Shown: positions 1 through 9,169 of the stretch, in pieces | Layout: each line of letters opens with the position of its first letter | Position numbering within the stretch: the stretch's first letter is position 1 | Source of the DNA: Candidatus Schekmanbacteria bacterium | Lineage (GTDB): Bacteria; Schekmanbacteria; GWA2-38-11; J061 | Reading direction: 5' to 3' | NCBI GenBank assembly: GCA_016219965.1 | Contig: JACRJM010000003.1 | Coordinates: forward strand, 593,902 to 657,901 | Length of the DNA stretch: 64,000 nucleotides | Notes under the pieces: model-generated | The model's database searches: none | What the model was told of the DNA's origin: nothing | The model's input: the letters and a program-made list of their open reading frames with translations, nothing else | Translations under genes and position numbers: made by a program

Positions 1-1227
1 GCCATGTGCGTCAAAAGCTTTAAGAGGGGTGAGGAAGGAGATATGAGCCTCAATACATTCAAGAGGCTTCTCCCTGTCCTTCGCGAAGTCGAATATGTAA
101 ACCTTAACGGCATCGGTGAGCCACTGATGAACCCTGAATTCCTTGAGATTTTGAAGTTTGCCAAGGATAATATGAAAAAAACTTCTAAGACAGGGTTTAC
201 TACAAATGGGATGCTTCTTAATGGGGAGATAGCGGAAAAACTTGTCCTGGCAGGACTTGATAAGCTTGTAATTTCATTGGACAGTGTAGATCCTGAGAAT
301 TTTTCCGGCATAAGGGTAGGGGCCTGTTTCAAGCAGGTTGAATTGAATATAGATTCTTTAAATATGGCAAAAAAGAAACTTGGCAGGGAGAACCCCGTCC
401 TTGGATTTGAGCTTGTTGCCACAAAGGAAAACTTCCACGAAATACCTCAGGTTGTTGAATTTGCCCATAGGAAAGGGGCAAAGCTTTTAATATTTTCACA
501 TATATTTCCATACTCACCTGATATGAATTTAAAGAAGCTTTTCGAACCCCTGTCAAATGACTCCTTTGACATTTACAGGGATATAAAGGAGAAACTTAAG
601 GAGAAGGGATTAGATATAAAAAAATATGCAAATTTCAATTTTCTGCTCCTTAAACATAAAAAGGATGAATTGTCTGGGATTCTTTGGGACATAATGGATA
701 AGGCATTCAATGAAGCCAAGAAAAAAGAGCTGTTCCTCAATATACCGAGGCTGATAGAGATAGACGGGGACAAGATTTATGCTGAGGCTGCTAAGGTTTT
801 TTCTGATGCTTTAAAGCTTGCTTTAGAATATAATATTGAGCTGATTTACCCTCCTATAATTCCGGAATTTACAAGGGAGTGCAAATTTATAAAGGATGGG
901 ACCTGTTTTGTCGGATGGGACGGAGATGTTTCGACCTGTCTGCGTGTCCTCCATGAAAACAGGTATTTCGTAAATGGCTGCCAGAGGGAAACTTTCAGAA
1001 CGAGTTTTGGGAATATCAATGAGCAGGATATAATTGATATCTGGAAAGGGAAAAAATACAGCACATTAAGGGAAAAGGTTGCAAAGTTTGACTTTCCAAA
1101 CTGCCTTGACTGCTCGGCTTACGATTCCTGTGGATATTTTAAGGATAATTTCAACTATGATTGTTATGGAAATGAAGAACCCTGTGCGGACTGTCTATGG
1201 AGCAAGAAACTGCTCCATTGTTTGTAA
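1..1227 (+). CDS. Radical SAM/SPASM domain protein, 5' end missing
   Basis: The reading frame is open from the first base (A-M-C-V...), so the gene begins upstream of the window. The Cys at codon 3 is probably the last Cys of the CxxxCxxC motif that binds the SAM-cleaving 4Fe-4S cluster. Downstream are radical SAM landmarks: a GIGEPLMNP segment (the GGE-type motif), TTNGMLL and ISLDS strands of the partial TIM barrel. The last 120 residues are Cys-rich (CKFIKDGTC, CLDCSAYDSC, CADCLW), typical of a SPASM domain carrying auxiliary Fe-S clusters. Such proteins mature peptides or modify enzymes and cofactors; the substrate cannot be told from the sequence. The call to radical SAM/SPASM is firm, anything narrower is not. 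Confidence 0.85.
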   Translation, partial: AMCVKSFKRGEEGDMSLNTFKRLLPVLREVEYVNLNGIGEPLMNPEFLEILKFAKDNMKKTSKTGFTTNGMLLNGEIAEKLVLAGLDKLVISLDSVDPENFSGIRVGACFKQVELNIDSLNMAKKKLGRENPVLGFELVATKENFHEIPQVVEFAHRKGAKLLIFSHIFPYSPDMNLKKLFEPLSNDSFDIYRDIKEKLKEKGLDIKKYANFNFLLLKHKKDELSGILWDIMDKAFNEAKKKELFLNIPRLIEIDGDKIYAEAAKVFSDALKLALEYNIELIYPPIIPEFTRECKFIKDGTCFVGWDGDVSTCLRVLHENRYFVNGCQRETFRTSFGNINEQDIIDIWKGKKYSTLREKVAKFDFPNCLDCSAYDSCGYFKDNFNYDCYGNEEPCADCLWSKKLLHCL

Positions 1228-1249
1228 ATTATTAAAATGCCTGTAAATT

Positions 1250-1696
1250 ATGAAAAAGAAAACGCGCATATTGTTTGCATGCACTAACAATTCCTGCCGG
1301 AGCCAGATGGCTGAAGGCATTGGGAGGGCTTTAGGCGGAGATACTGTAGAAGTCTTGAGTGCCGGTACGGTTCCAACATCAGTAAATCAGCTTGCCATAA
1401 AGGTAATGAAAGAGGTCGGCACTGACATCTCCGGACAGAGGTCGAAATCAATAGAAGAGATCAATCTTCAGGAAATAGACTATGTTGTCACTCTATGCGG
1501 GGATGCCCGTGATACATGTGCCATGATCCCGGTAGGTTCCTTTAAAAGACTTCATTGGGATATAATTGACCCTGCCTCTGCCCATGGGGGAGAGGAAGCA
1601 GTCCTTCATATCTTCAGGAGTGTAAGGGATGAACTTCGGAAAAGGATAGAGTTATTGATAAAGGAAACAGGGGGCTCCCAGCTTCCCCTTTTCTGA
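1250..1696 (+). CDS. arsC: Arsenate reductase, thioredoxin-coupled, low-MW phosphatase fold
   Basis: A 148-residue protein of the low-molecular-weight tyrosine phosphatase fold. The P-loop CTNNSCR (Cys11 to Arg17, CX5R) is followed by SQMAEG, and there is a DP pair (Asp107-Pro108) where the general acid is expected. Cys83 and Cys90 in TLCGDARDTC match the redox pair that relays the disulfide in Staphylococcus pI258-type ArsC; with Cys11 this gives the full Cys relay. It would reduce arsenate to arsenite in the cytoplasm using thioredoxin. It starts 22 bases after the radical SAM gene and may be cotranscribed with it. No arsR, arsB or acr3 lies nearby, so this is an isolated arsC. Confidence 0.88.
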   Translation: MKKKTRILFACTNNSCRSQMAEGIGRALGGDTVEVLSAGTVPTSVNQLAIKVMKEVGTDISGQRSKSIEEINLQEIDYVVTLCGDARDTCAMIPVGSFKRLHWDIIDPASAHGGEEAVLHIFRSVRDELRKRIELLIKETGGSQLPLF

Positions 1697-1738
1697 TTCC
1701 GGGGCACCTTGTTTAATACCATTTTACATCTCTTTGTC

Positions 1739-1768
1739 TTGACACAATAGACTATAGAAGGTTATATT
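1739..1768 (+). promoter_or_regulatory. Sigma-70-type promoter for the MltD-like gene
   Basis: A perfect TTGACA at 1739-1744 is followed after 18 bases by TATATT at 1763-1768. Expected transcription start is near 1775, leaving a leader of about 37 bases before the ATG at 1812. It is the best conventional housekeeping promoter in the window. Confidence 0.6.
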
Positions 1769-1811
1769 TATCAGGTAACGCAGGGGGGGTAGTTATATTT
1801 AAGGGGAGAGA

Positions 1812-3755
1812 ATGCGCAAATTTTCACTGCTATTGATAATTTTGATCCTCTTGACAGGGGGTTGTGCCTGGGAAAAGCTTTCATCAGATTATTGGGATAA
1901 TAACAAGGTCTATGTTTTAGAAGGGCCGCCTTTGCCTCCTGCCGATTATGAATCTGACATAGCTGAAGCTGACTCCAATGATTTGCAGGTTGACACAGAG
2001 CCTGTTCCTGAAGTTACACTCCCTGAAAATCCGCCCAACAAGGAATTGGAAGAGCTCTTTGTCTCTTCAGATGAGTTCTACAATAAAGGTGTCAAATTTA
2101 CACAAGAGGGAAAGTGGGAACTTGCAGAGGATGAATTCGAGAACGCACTCGAATTGCTTCAAAACTCTGAACTTAAGGACAACTATCCTGATGAAGTAAA
2201 TAACTTCTATAACCAGCTATCCCGGAATGTGCTTGATATACTGGAAAAGAAAGAATCAGAAGATGTTAAGACACGTGAAGAGATTCTTCTTGCAAGGATA
2301 AGAGCAAAACCCGAGGAAGAGAGGACAATCAGGGAAAAGGTAATGCTTGACTTCAAGGAAATAGACTATGATCTCCCTTTGGAGATAAATGATAAAGTGA
2401 TCAAGTATATTGAATTTTTTTCAACTGACGTAAAAAGTAAGTTTCAGACATGGCTTTCAAGGTCAAATGCCTATCTTCCCATACTTAGAAAAATCCTTAA
2501 AGAAGAAGGCCTCCCCCTTGACCTTGCCTATCTTCCCCTTATAGAAAGTGGTTTTAATACAAGGGCTTATTCTAAGGCAAGGGCTGGTGGAATGTGGCAG
2601 TTCATTCCCGGTACAGGGAAAAAATATGGTCTTGATATTAATTGGTGGGTTGATGAACGCCGTGACTTTGAAAAATCAACACACAGCGCTGCGGCATATT
2701 TAAAATTTCTTTACGAGTCATTCGGCTCATGGTATCTGGCCCTTGCAAGCTATAATGCAGGAGAGGGGAGGGTTGCAAAATCCATCCAGAGTCAGGATAC
2801 AGCAGATTTCTGGTCGCTGCGTCTTCCCCGGGAGACCATGAACTATGTACCAGCTTTTATAGCCTCTGTAATTGTGGCAAAAAACCCACAGCGTTACGGA
2901 CTGGAGGTGGAATATGAAAAGCCCCTTGAGTATGATACTATAACGCTTGACCGTCCTATAGATCTTGATTCTGCCGCAAAATGCGCAGAAACAGAAAAGG
3001 AAGAGATCAAACACCTTAACCCTGAAATAACTTACTGGTCAACACCGCCTGTTGCGAGCTATCAGCTCCGCATTCCGGGTGGGAAATCTGAAGTATTCGC
3101 TAAAAATTTTGAAGAAATAAAAGACTCCTTCAGTCTTGCCTTTGTAAAATATACAGTTCAGAAGAATGAAACCCTGAAATCTATCTCCCGCAAATTTGGC
3201 GTTCCTTCTGAAGCAATAATTGCGGCAAACCATATAAAGAAGCCTTCAACGATACTTGCGGGTACACAAATATTAGTTCCAAACAAATGGGCAGGTCAGG
3301 GGAAAAAGACTACAGCCTATGCTTCTTCTTCTCCGGTTAAAGGAAAGAAAGGTGAGCTTTCAGTCCACACTGTAAGAAATGGCGACACTTTATTTGATCT
3401 TGCCCGCGCCTACGGAACATCAACGGAAAGTATAATGAAATGGAATAATCTTAAGTCATCAGCCCTTTCATTAAATCAGAAACTCAAGATTTATTCTGGA
3501 ACAAAAGCGGGAGAGTCGCAAAAAACTGCAACTAAAGTTGCAAGCAGCAAACAGGCAGCAAAGACAAAGCAGGATAATTATATCCTTCACAGTGTCAAAA
3601 AAGGAGAAACACTTTCCGTCATAGCAAAGAAATATGGTGTTACAATTCCTAAGATTATGCAGTGGAATAAGATTAAATCTGCAACAAGCATCCAGCCAAG
3701 CCAGAAGATAATCATCTATCCTAACTTAGTGAGCTCGCTCGAAAGAGACGGATGA
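1812..3755 (+). CDS. mltD: Membrane-bound lytic murein transglycosylase, MltD-like, three LysM domains
   Basis: A 647-residue lipoprotein enzyme that cleaves peptidoglycan glycan strands with 1,6-anhydro product formation. The N-terminus has a hydrophobic signal ending in the lipobox LTGGC. An acidic linker follows, then the SLT domain with catalytic Glu245 in LPLIESGFN and the conserved GGMWQFIPGT and ASYNAGEGRV blocks. The C-terminal part has three LysM modules beginning at YTVQKNETL, HTVRNGDTL and HSVKKGETL, which bind peptidoglycan. The purine-rich GGGGAGAGA just before the ATG serves as ribosome site. It converges on the antiporter gene with only 7 bases between the stop codons, and no terminator hairpin is visible there. 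Confidence 0.92.
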   Translation: MRKFSLLLIILILLTGGCAWEKLSSDYWDNNKVYVLEGPPLPPADYESDIAEADSNDLQVDTEPVPEVTLPENPPNKELEELFVSSDEFYNKGVKFTQEGKWELAEDEFENALELLQNSELKDNYPDEVNNFYNQLSRNVLDILEKKESEDVKTREEILLARIRAKPEEERTIREKVMLDFKEIDYDLPLEINDKVIKYIEFFSTDVKSKFQTWLSRSNAYLPILRKILKEEGLPLDLAYLPLIESGFNTRAYSKARAGGMWQFIPGTGKKYGLDINWWVDERRDFEKSTHSAAAYLKFLYESFGSWYLALASYNAGEGRVAKSIQSQDTADFWSLRLPRETMNYVPAFIASVIVAKNPQRYGLEVEYEKPLEYDTITLDRPIDLDSAAKCAETEKEEIKHLNPEITYWSTPPVASYQLRIPGGKSEVFAKNFEEIKDSFSLAFVKYTVQKNETLKSISRKFGVPSEAIIAANHIKKPSTILAGTQILVPNKWAGQGKKTTAYASSSPVKGKKGELSVHTVRNGDTLFDLARAYGTSTESIMKWNNLKSSALSLNQKLKIYSGTKAGESQKTATKVASSKQAAKTKQDNYILHSVKKGETLSVIAKKYGVTIPKIMQWNKIKSATSIQPSQKIIIYPNLVSSLERDG

Positions 3756-3762
3756 AATATCT

Positions 3763-4962
3763 TTATTGATTTTCCCTGAAGCTTATCTTTATCAGCGGCG
3801 GGGTTACTAGCGTTGTAACCATCACCATTATTACGACAGCACTGAAGATGGAATCGTCTAAGACTCCAATCTGTTTTCCGATTGAGGCAAAAATCAGTCC
3901 AACTTCTCCTCTTGGAACCATTGCGAATCCTACGCATAATCGGTTTATCCCCTTGCCGACAGCAAATCCGCAGACCTGTTTTCCTGCAAAGGCTGCGAGA
4001 GTTATTCCAGCCGCAACACCAAGGACTTTCATATCAGTGAATGTTTGAAGATTAACCTGTACCCCCATAAGGACAAAAAATATTGGGACAAGGAATCCTG
4101 AGATAGGTTTAATGATGTCTGTTAATGGTTCGTCTGTTCTGAAACGAGAAAAATGCACTTCATCGAGGATAAGACCTGCGGCAAAAGCGCCAACAATAGG
4201 TGCAAGCCCTATCATGCTCGCAATATAAGAAAAGATAAAAGCTGTGCTCAAAGCAAAGACAAGCTTTGTCCCGTCAACCTTCATCTTTGCAACATATTTT
4301 GTAAGTATTGGGGCGGCTTTAATCCCTATCAATATTCCGAGACAAATGAAGATTACTGACTTAGCAGTTATTAGGAGAACGGATGAAACACTTATGGTTC
4401 CGGATATTACAATTCCAGTGACTACACTTAAGATGACGAGCCCCATTACATCATCTATTACTGCGGCGCCAAGCACGATCTTTGCCTCTTTTGATGAAAT
4501 CTTCCGGAGGTCTTTAAATACCCTTGCAGTAATTCCTACACTTGTGGCGCATAAAATTGCGCCAATGAAAATATGCAGATTGGTGCTGCCTGAAGGATAA
4601 AAATAGAGGCTGACAAAGTAACCAAGTATAAATGGGGCAATAACACCTACGGTAGCAACCCAGAGCGATGTCCAGCCCACCTTCATCATTTCGCCGAGGT
4701 TGGACTCAAGTCCCACTTCAAAAAGCAGAATTACAACTCCTATCCTTGAAAGAATGTCAATATAGGGGTCATGAGCAATTGGTTTGAAAAAATCTATACC
4801 TGTAAAGTAAGGGAGATTTCCTATTAGAATGCCGGCTAAAAGTTCGCCCAGAACAGCCGGCTGCTTGATTTTTTCAAATAATTCACCGCCAATTTTGGCT
4901 GCCACCAGGATTATAACAAGCCATAACAATATCGGGGTTACAGGGTCAATATGGGTATCCAT
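3763..4962 (-). CDS. Cation:proton antiporter, CPA2/Kef-type membrane domain
   Basis: A 399-residue integral membrane protein with about 12 hydrophobic segments and the family blocks [16 protein letters not shown] near the N-terminus and [16 protein letters not shown] in the second half. It exchanges K+ or Na+ for H+ across the inner membrane. It ends after the membrane domain and lacks the RCK/TrkA-N regulatory domain of full-length KefB/KefC. I chose the ATG at 4962, which shares a base with the TGA of the ABC ATPase gene (TGATG). A TTG one codon earlier is possible. Translational coupling makes it the last gene of the metal/redox operon, but which ion it moves cannot be told. Confidence 0.85.
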   Translation of the reverse strand: MDTHIDPVTPILLWLVIILVAAKIGGELFEKIKQPAVLGELLAGILIGNLPYFTGIDFFKPIAHDPYIDILSRIGVVILLFEVGLESNLGEMMKVGWTSLWVATVGVIAPFILGYFVSLYFYPSGSTNLHIFIGAILCATSVGITARVFKDLRKISSKEAKIVLGAAVIDDVMGLVILSVVTGIVISGTISVSSVLLITAKSVIFICLGILIGIKAAPILTKYVAKMKVDGTKLVFALSTAFIFSYIASMIGLAPIVGAFAAGLILDEVHFSRFRTDEPLTDIIKPISGFLVPIFFVLMGVQVNLQTFTDMKVLGVAAGITLAAFAGKQVCGFAVGKGINRLCVGFAMVPRGEVGLIFASIGKQIGVLDDSIFSAVVIMVMVTTLVTPPLIKISFRENQ

Positions 4963-5633
4963 CAATTTTCTTTTATCTTTCCATCGAGGATGACTATTTT
5001 CCGGCTTGCGTGCGTTGCATTTTCAGGGTTGTGCGTCACCATTATAATTGTATGCCCATGTTTATTCAACGTATCAAATACAGCCATAATCTCATTGCTT
5101 GTGCCTGTATCGAGGTTTCCAGTGGGTTCATCTGCAAGGATTATTGGCGGATCGTTAACAATAGCTCTTGCGATTGCCACCCGCTCCTGTTCGCCCCCTG
5201 AAAGCTGGTTCGGGAGTCTTTCAATCTTTTTTTCCAGCCCGACCTTTGCCAGCACCCGGAGGGCTTTATCAGATTTTTCAGCTTTGCTCCCTTTCTGTAT
5301 GGCAAGGGGGAGCATTACGTTCTCTATGACATTAAGATAGGGGATAAGATTAAAATCCTGAAATACAAAACCAAGATACTCGCTTCTGTAGGCTGCTATC
5401 TGCTCATTGGAAAGAGAATATATGTCCATCTCATCAATGAGAACATTTCCCCCGGAAGGGTGATTCAAGCCTCCCAAAACAGAAAGGAGCGTGCTTTTGC
5501 CGGAGCCTGACTGTCCCATTATGGATACAAACTCTCCGTCATCGATTGTTACGTTTACTCCGTTAAGAGCAAACACCTCCTCGTGACTGCCTGTGTATTT
5601 TTTCTTAATGTTTTTAATTTCAATAAAATTCAT
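4962..5633 (-). CDS. ABC transporter ATP-binding protein, LolD/MacB type
   Basis: A 223-residue ATPase with all core motifs: Walker [10 protein letters not shown] (residues 40-48), Q-loop Gln92, signature LSGGE (144-148), Walker B IILADE (164-169) and switch His201. The sequence is of the LolD/MacB/FtsE group, which powers mechanotransmission permeases rather than classical import. The frame stays open upstream into the permease gene, but ATG at 5633 begins the conserved [11 protein letters not shown] and lies one base past the permease stop, so it is preferred. It pairs with the MacB-like permease just upstream. A comparable DUF2318-permease-ATPase arrangement is known from the Campylobacter P19 region (Cj1660-Cj1663). 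Confidence 0.92.
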   Translation of the reverse strand: MNFIEIKNIKKKYTGSHEEVFALNGVNVTIDDGEFVSIMGQSGSGKSTLLSVLGGLNHPSGGNVLIDEMDIYSLSNEQIAAYRSEYLGFVFQDFNLIPYLNVIENVMLPLAIQKGSKAEKSDKALRVLAKVGLEKKIERLPNQLSGGEQERVAIARAIVNDPPIILADEPTGNLDTGTSNEIMAVFDTLNKHGHTIIMVTHNPENATHASRKIVILDGKIKEN

Positions 5634-5634
5634 A

Positions 5635-6888
5635 TCATAATGACCTAAGTGCGGCTGATGGGTCAAGCCTTGAAGCCTTTCTCGCCGGATAATAGCTTGC
5701 AAGGATTCCTGCGACAATAGAAAGTCCTACTGAGCTTAGGGCGAGATATGGGTTAAAGGAAATACCTCCTCCTGAAAAATCCTTCAACGCAGTCATAACA
5801 ATGTAGGCTGCTCCTATGCCGGCAGCATAACCAATTATGCCCGCAATGGCTCCCACAGTAACTGCTTCAATAAGGAATATATGCATTATACTTTTCTGCT
5901 GGAACCCTATGGCTCTGAATATTCCTATCTCTCGTTTTCTTTCATTTACAGAGCCCATCATTGTAACAAAAACAAGGAGCGTTCCCACAAGTATAACTAC
6001 ACCGGAAATACCGGCAGCAAAATTTCTGAAGTGATCGAGCGTTTCTATTCTCCCCCGCACAACCTCTTTTAAAGCTGTTACCCTTGCCTGCGGGAGGATC
6101 CCTGATATCTGTGAAACGATATCCTCTATAGGGCAGTTGTAACAGTAAGCACTTATTTCAATTAAAGAGATTTTTCCGTCTTTCCCGAGGATTTTCTGCG
6201 CAAAGGGGAGGCTTGTGAATATCATCATGTCATCCTGTGAACCGGTCTCCTCAAGAACTACAGATGAATAGAGACGAAAGTCTTTTCCCGGTATATCCTC
6301 TCCGGGAGATATTCCAAGTTTGCGGGCAGCTTCGTATCCTATAATAGCAGCATTTTCAACGCGCATGTCAGATAGTATGACAGGTTCTCCGTTATTTTGC
6401 GGAATGTCGGCGCTGGTGCCCTCCATATCCATATCGTGTTCAGGCATAGGTGCTTTATAATTTGGAGAGGCTTTTCTCCACCATCTCTTAAGTCTCAGTT
6501 CCTCTTCAAAGTCAATCCCTGCTATCGGTACATTTATACCGGCAAAATTTACTACTCCTATTATCTTGGGGGCTATAATACTTATGTTCCTGCTGTTTTC
6601 AATATTACGGATCTTGTCAAGAACGGCTTCATCCATTTCTTTTTTTTCGAGAGACATCTCGCCTAAAGCAATACCTCCGTAGCTTAAGGTAAGGCCGTCA
6701 GACTTTGGGATTACAATGATGTTTGCTCCGTATTCATCAAGTTTCCGTCCCAGGCTTTCTCCCATTTTCTCGGTTACAGTTACAAGTGTTACTACGGTAG
6801 ATACAGCAACAAGAAGTCCAAGTATTATGAAGAAAGTTTTTCCTTTTCTTCTTTTCAGATTTTCAAATGCTATGTCTCTAAGTCTCAT
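5635..6888 (-). CDS. ABC transporter permease, MacB/FtsX family
   Basis: A 417-residue permease with the MacB topology. One membrane helix lies near the N-terminus (FFIILGLLVAVSTVVTLVTV), followed by about 230 residues of periplasmic core and three C-terminal helices. The FtsX-type motif ERKREIGIFRAIGF sits after the second helix. The periplasmic loop holds two Cys in a YCYNCPIED segment, a possible disulfide or metal site. The ATG overlaps the stop of the HMA gene (ATGA), so the two are translationally coupled. With the adjacent ATPase it should form a (permease-ATPase) dimer. Energising extraction or transfer of a periplasmic substrate is inferred from the family; the substrate is unknown. 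Confidence 0.88.
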   Translation of the reverse strand: MRLRDIAFENLKRRKGKTFFIILGLLVAVSTVVTLVTVTEKMGESLGRKLDEYGANIIVIPKSDGLTLSYGGIALGEMSLEKKEMDEAVLDKIRNIENSRNISIIAPKIIGVVNFAGINVPIAGIDFEEELRLKRWWRKASPNYKAPMPEHDMDMEGTSADIPQNNGEPVILSDMRVENAAIIGYEAARKLGISPGEDIPGKDFRLYSSVVLEETGSQDDMMIFTSLPFAQKILGKDGKISLIEISAYCYNCPIEDIVSQISGILPQARVTALKEVVRGRIETLDHFRNFAAGISGVVILVGTLLVFVTMMGSVNERKREIGIFRAIGFQQKSIMHIFLIEAVTVGAIAGIIGYAAGIGAAYIVMTALKDFSGGGISFNPYLALSSVGLSIVAGILASYYPARKASRLDPSAALRSL

Positions 6889-7280
6889 CCTTCTGCACGC
6901 TCCTTAACAATCAACACTTCTCCTTTATAACCGCCTGTACCTGCCTTTGCTATTGCAGCTACGAATTGCTGAGGATCAGTCCTCTTGCTGTCAAAATATA
7001 CAAGTGCGCTGTTGGTTGACAAATCAACGTCAGCTTTTATGACACCGGGTACGCTTTCTATGGCTGCCTTAACTCTTGGAGGGCACGACGGACAGTAGAG
7101 TCCGTCTATCTTAAGGGTCGCAAGACTGTATGACTTTAATTCATTTACTTTATAAAGGTAAAATCCTGCTGATGCAAAAAGGATTAAAGCCACTGCAAGG
7201 GATATAACTCTTGCAGTAGTGTTTTTTTTGCCTTTGCCGGTGTTTAAAACCTTTGCTCGCTTTTCAGGGTAATGTATCAT
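6885..7280 (-). CDS. Membrane-anchored heavy-metal-associated (HMA) domain protein
   Basis: A 131-residue protein: a basic N-terminus, one membrane helix (about residues 24-44) and an HMA fold from about 54 to 128. The metal motif is CPSCPP (Cys63, Cys66), in the loop where MerP and Atx1 carry CxxC. The usual GMTC is replaced by GLYCPSC. The N-in anchor places the domain in the periplasm, where it would bind a soft metal (Cu+, Hg2+ or Zn2+) and pass it to a partner. It is coupled to the ABC permease downstream and lies 14 bases after the DUF2318 gene. No strong Shine-Dalgarno is visible. The metal identity is not determined. Confidence 0.8.
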   Translation of the reverse strand: MIHYPEKRAKVLNTGKGKKNTTARVISLAVALILFASAGFYLYKVNELKSYSLATLKIDGLYCPSCPPRVKAAIESVPGVIKADVDLSTNSALVYFDSKRTDPQQFVAAIAKAGTGGYKGEVLIVKERAEG

Positions 7281-7294
7281 TTCAAGAATTTAAC

Positions 7295-7777
7295 TTACTG
7301 AAAGTAAAAAGCTCCTTCCTCAATGTTCTTCCTCAGGATTACCAGATTTTTTCCATTAATCTTTCTGTCAAGAGGAGCAGGATTACATCCACCCTTAACT
7401 TCATTGATTTTGGAAGATGGGAATGTCTGTCCACAGCGCCTGCAAACCATTAAATCGCCATTCTGATAATATCCAAGTTTCCACCTGAAACATACATCGC
7501 AGGTGTCAAAGGCGGCCCTTATCGCCCCGTCTGAGCTTTTAACTATGAAGAAGCGTACAGGAGAGGTTCCTTTATTATAAATAAAATAATGGACTTTCCC
7601 GTCTGAAACTTTGTCAACTGGGTATGTGAAATCCGCCCCATCTGCAAGTTCAACCTTTTCAAATTGCGTTATGTCGAGGGGCGGGACATTTGGTCCTGCT
7701 GTTGTTGCCTTCCATGGGGAAAGAAACATCAGAACTCCCGCAACAAATAAAATAGCAAATAACTTATTTTTTCCCAT
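7295..7777 (-). CDS. DUF2318 (FtrD-like) exported Cys-rich protein
   Basis: A 160-residue protein with an N-terminal signal or anchor (residues 5-22). Its C-terminal half has a CDVC pair (Cys93, Cys96), CRRCGQ (Cys112, Cys115) and GGCNPAPL (Cys131), the signature of DUF2318. This domain, also called FtrD or Cj1660-like, is predicted to bind iron or an Fe-S or heme-type cofactor in ferrous-iron and metal uptake systems. The start is the ATG at 7777 because AAGGAGATAC precedes it; the frame extends 14 codons further up without that support. No FTR1 permease or P19 gene is present here, so the usual partners are replaced by the HMA proteins. Confidence 0.82.
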   Translation of the reverse strand: MGKNKLFAILFVAGVLMFLSPWKATTAGPNVPPLDITQFEKVELADGADFTYPVDKVSDGKVHYFIYNKGTSPVRFFIVKSSDGAIRAAFDTCDVCFRWKLGYYQNGDLMVCRRCGQTFPSSKINEVKGGCNPAPLDRKINGKNLVILRKNIEEGAFYFQ

Positions 7778-7788
7778 ATTGTATCTCC

Positions 7789-8727
7789 TTAGCTTTTTGA
7801 GCAGCATGAGCCGCCACATCCTTTTGTTGATCCTCCACTATCTTTTGCCTGAAGAATTTCCGGGTTGTATATCTGAATGTCTGCAGCATCCTCTATCTCT
7901 GTAAGCCATGCCTGAAAAAGATCTCCTTTTTTGCTGTCCGGCGTATCCTTTGGAAACACTTTGGAGGTTAGAAACTTTTCCAGCATAATGTTCTTTCCGA
8001 CATCATTGCGAAAATCGTCAAAGCTCCTTCCATCTTCTTTTAGACTTGCATTGAGGCTTTCCATATTCATGTTATATTGCTTGAGAATACTGTCTATCTG
8101 CTGATTGATTTCTGCATCAGAAACCTGTATTTTTTCCTTTTCAAGTACATCATTTATCAGCATCTCAGTTATCATTTCATCAGCGAGATCTCCTGTTAAG
8201 CTGAGTTTTTGCTCCTCGGTGAGCATTGGAAGCTTATTCTGTTTTTTTATAATGTTTATTGTGTTAAAAAGTTTTTTGTTGAATTCCTCGTTAGTTACCC
8301 TCTTTCCGTTTACTGCCATTGTATAATTCGCTGAAAACTCTTTTCTCTTTGCAGCTTCTCCGGCAAGGGTTTTTTCATCTTTAAGTTTTACTAGAGTTGC
8401 CTTGTAATTGCCTGCTTTGGCAACTCTATCAATAAGCTCTTTTGTTGATATCTTAGAGGGATTGAATATGATGGAAGCATTCTCTCTTGCAAGGCTGACA
8501 TAAACCTTCTCAGTTTTTCCTGGGATAGAAAGGGCAGTTTTTATTTTTTCAACACAACTTCCGCACGTCATTCCTTCTATTTTTAATAAGGCTTCATTCT
8601 TCCCGATTAGTTCCTCCTGTGCTGAAGCTTCAGACTCAGGAAAGCCCTTTAACGTTATTGCCTGCCTAAGAACCAAGAGCGCAGTAATAAACAGTATTGC
8701 TATTATAACGATATTTTTTTTGTTCAT
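7789..8727 (-). CDS. HMA domain fused to a SurA-like chaperone domain with a Cys-rich tail
   Basis: A 312-residue exported protein with three parts. An N-terminal signal or anchor spans residues 5-20. A classical HMA domain at about 45-112 carries GMTCGSC (Cys55, Cys58). A helical segment from about 135 to 270 resembles the SurA N-terminal chaperone fold: it begins AVNGKRVTNEEFNKKL and continues with KLSLTGDLADEMITEMLIND. No parvulin catalytic domain follows. The last ten residues are GCGGSCCSKS, with Cys304, Cys308 and Cys309. HMA family function is certain; the SurA-like call is from sequence pattern. Start and upstream stop abut (TAA then ATG), so it is coupled to the cytochrome gene. It may be a periplasmic metallochaperone. 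Confidence 0.75.
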   Translation of the reverse strand: MNKKNIVIIAILFITALLVLRQAITLKGFPESEASAQEELIGKNEALLKIEGMTCGSCVEKIKTALSIPGKTEKVYVSLARENASIIFNPSKISTKELIDRVAKAGNYKATLVKLKDEKTLAGEAAKRKEFSANYTMAVNGKRVTNEEFNKKLFNTINIIKKQNKLPMLTEEQKLSLTGDLADEMITEMLINDVLEKEKIQVSDAEINQQIDSILKQYNMNMESLNASLKEDGRSFDDFRNDVGKNIMLEKFLTSKVFPKDTPDSKKGDLFQAWLTEIEDAADIQIYNPEILQAKDSGGSTKGCGGSCCSKS

Positions 8728-9138
8728 TTACTTTTTCTCCGGAACAGAAAACTTTCTTATGTGATTTACCAGATCCCATATCTCGCTTTCCTTCAGTTTA
8801 TCCTTCCATGAAGGCATGGGTCCTTTGCCTGTTGAGATCTTCCAGAAAATTTCTCCATCTGTCATTTCGTCCATCATTTCTTTGTCAGTGAAGTTTGACG
8901 GTTTAACCGTAAGGTTTGCTCCTACCACACCTTTGCCATCGCCCTTCTCGCCATGACATATAACGCACTTTTCCTTATAAGTTTTTGCCCCTCTTTCAAT
9001 TGAAGTTGTATCCGCCTGTATGGGATTTTTAATCGCCTTTACATTGTCCGGAGCTATCCACCCCATATTATGGGAATATGCGAGGGTTGTAATTGTTAAC
9101 AGTATTATTGATGAAACCATTAAATGCTTAGATTTCAT
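8728..9138 (-). CDS. Periplasmic monoheme c-type cytochrome
   Basis: A 136-residue protein with a signal peptide (residues 1-22) and a class I cytochrome c domain. The heme site is CVICH (58-62), followed by GEKGDGKG. Met108 in GKGPMPSW is the likely sixth ligand. It should be a soluble or anchored electron carrier in the periplasm. The start is the ATG at 9138, giving a clean signal peptide and a GGGAG ribosome site upstream; the frame runs 25 codons further without one. It is the second gene of the sigma-54-driven operon, 31 bases after the first, and suggests a redox step in the pathway. Confidence 0.87.
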   Translation of the reverse strand: MKSKHLMVSSIILLTITTLAYSHNMGWIAPDNVKAIKNPIQADTTSIERGAKTYKEKCVICHGEKGDGKGVVGANLTVKPSNFTDKEMMDEMTDGEIFWKISTGKGPMPSWKDKLKESEIWDLVNHIRKFSVPEKK

Positions 9139-9169
9139 GGCTATTTTTCTCCCTTTTATTTTAGAAAAA

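Noticed and set aside
1250..1696. An arsenic resistance operon around arsC
   Set aside because: No arsR, arsB/acr3 or arsM lies nearby within the window.
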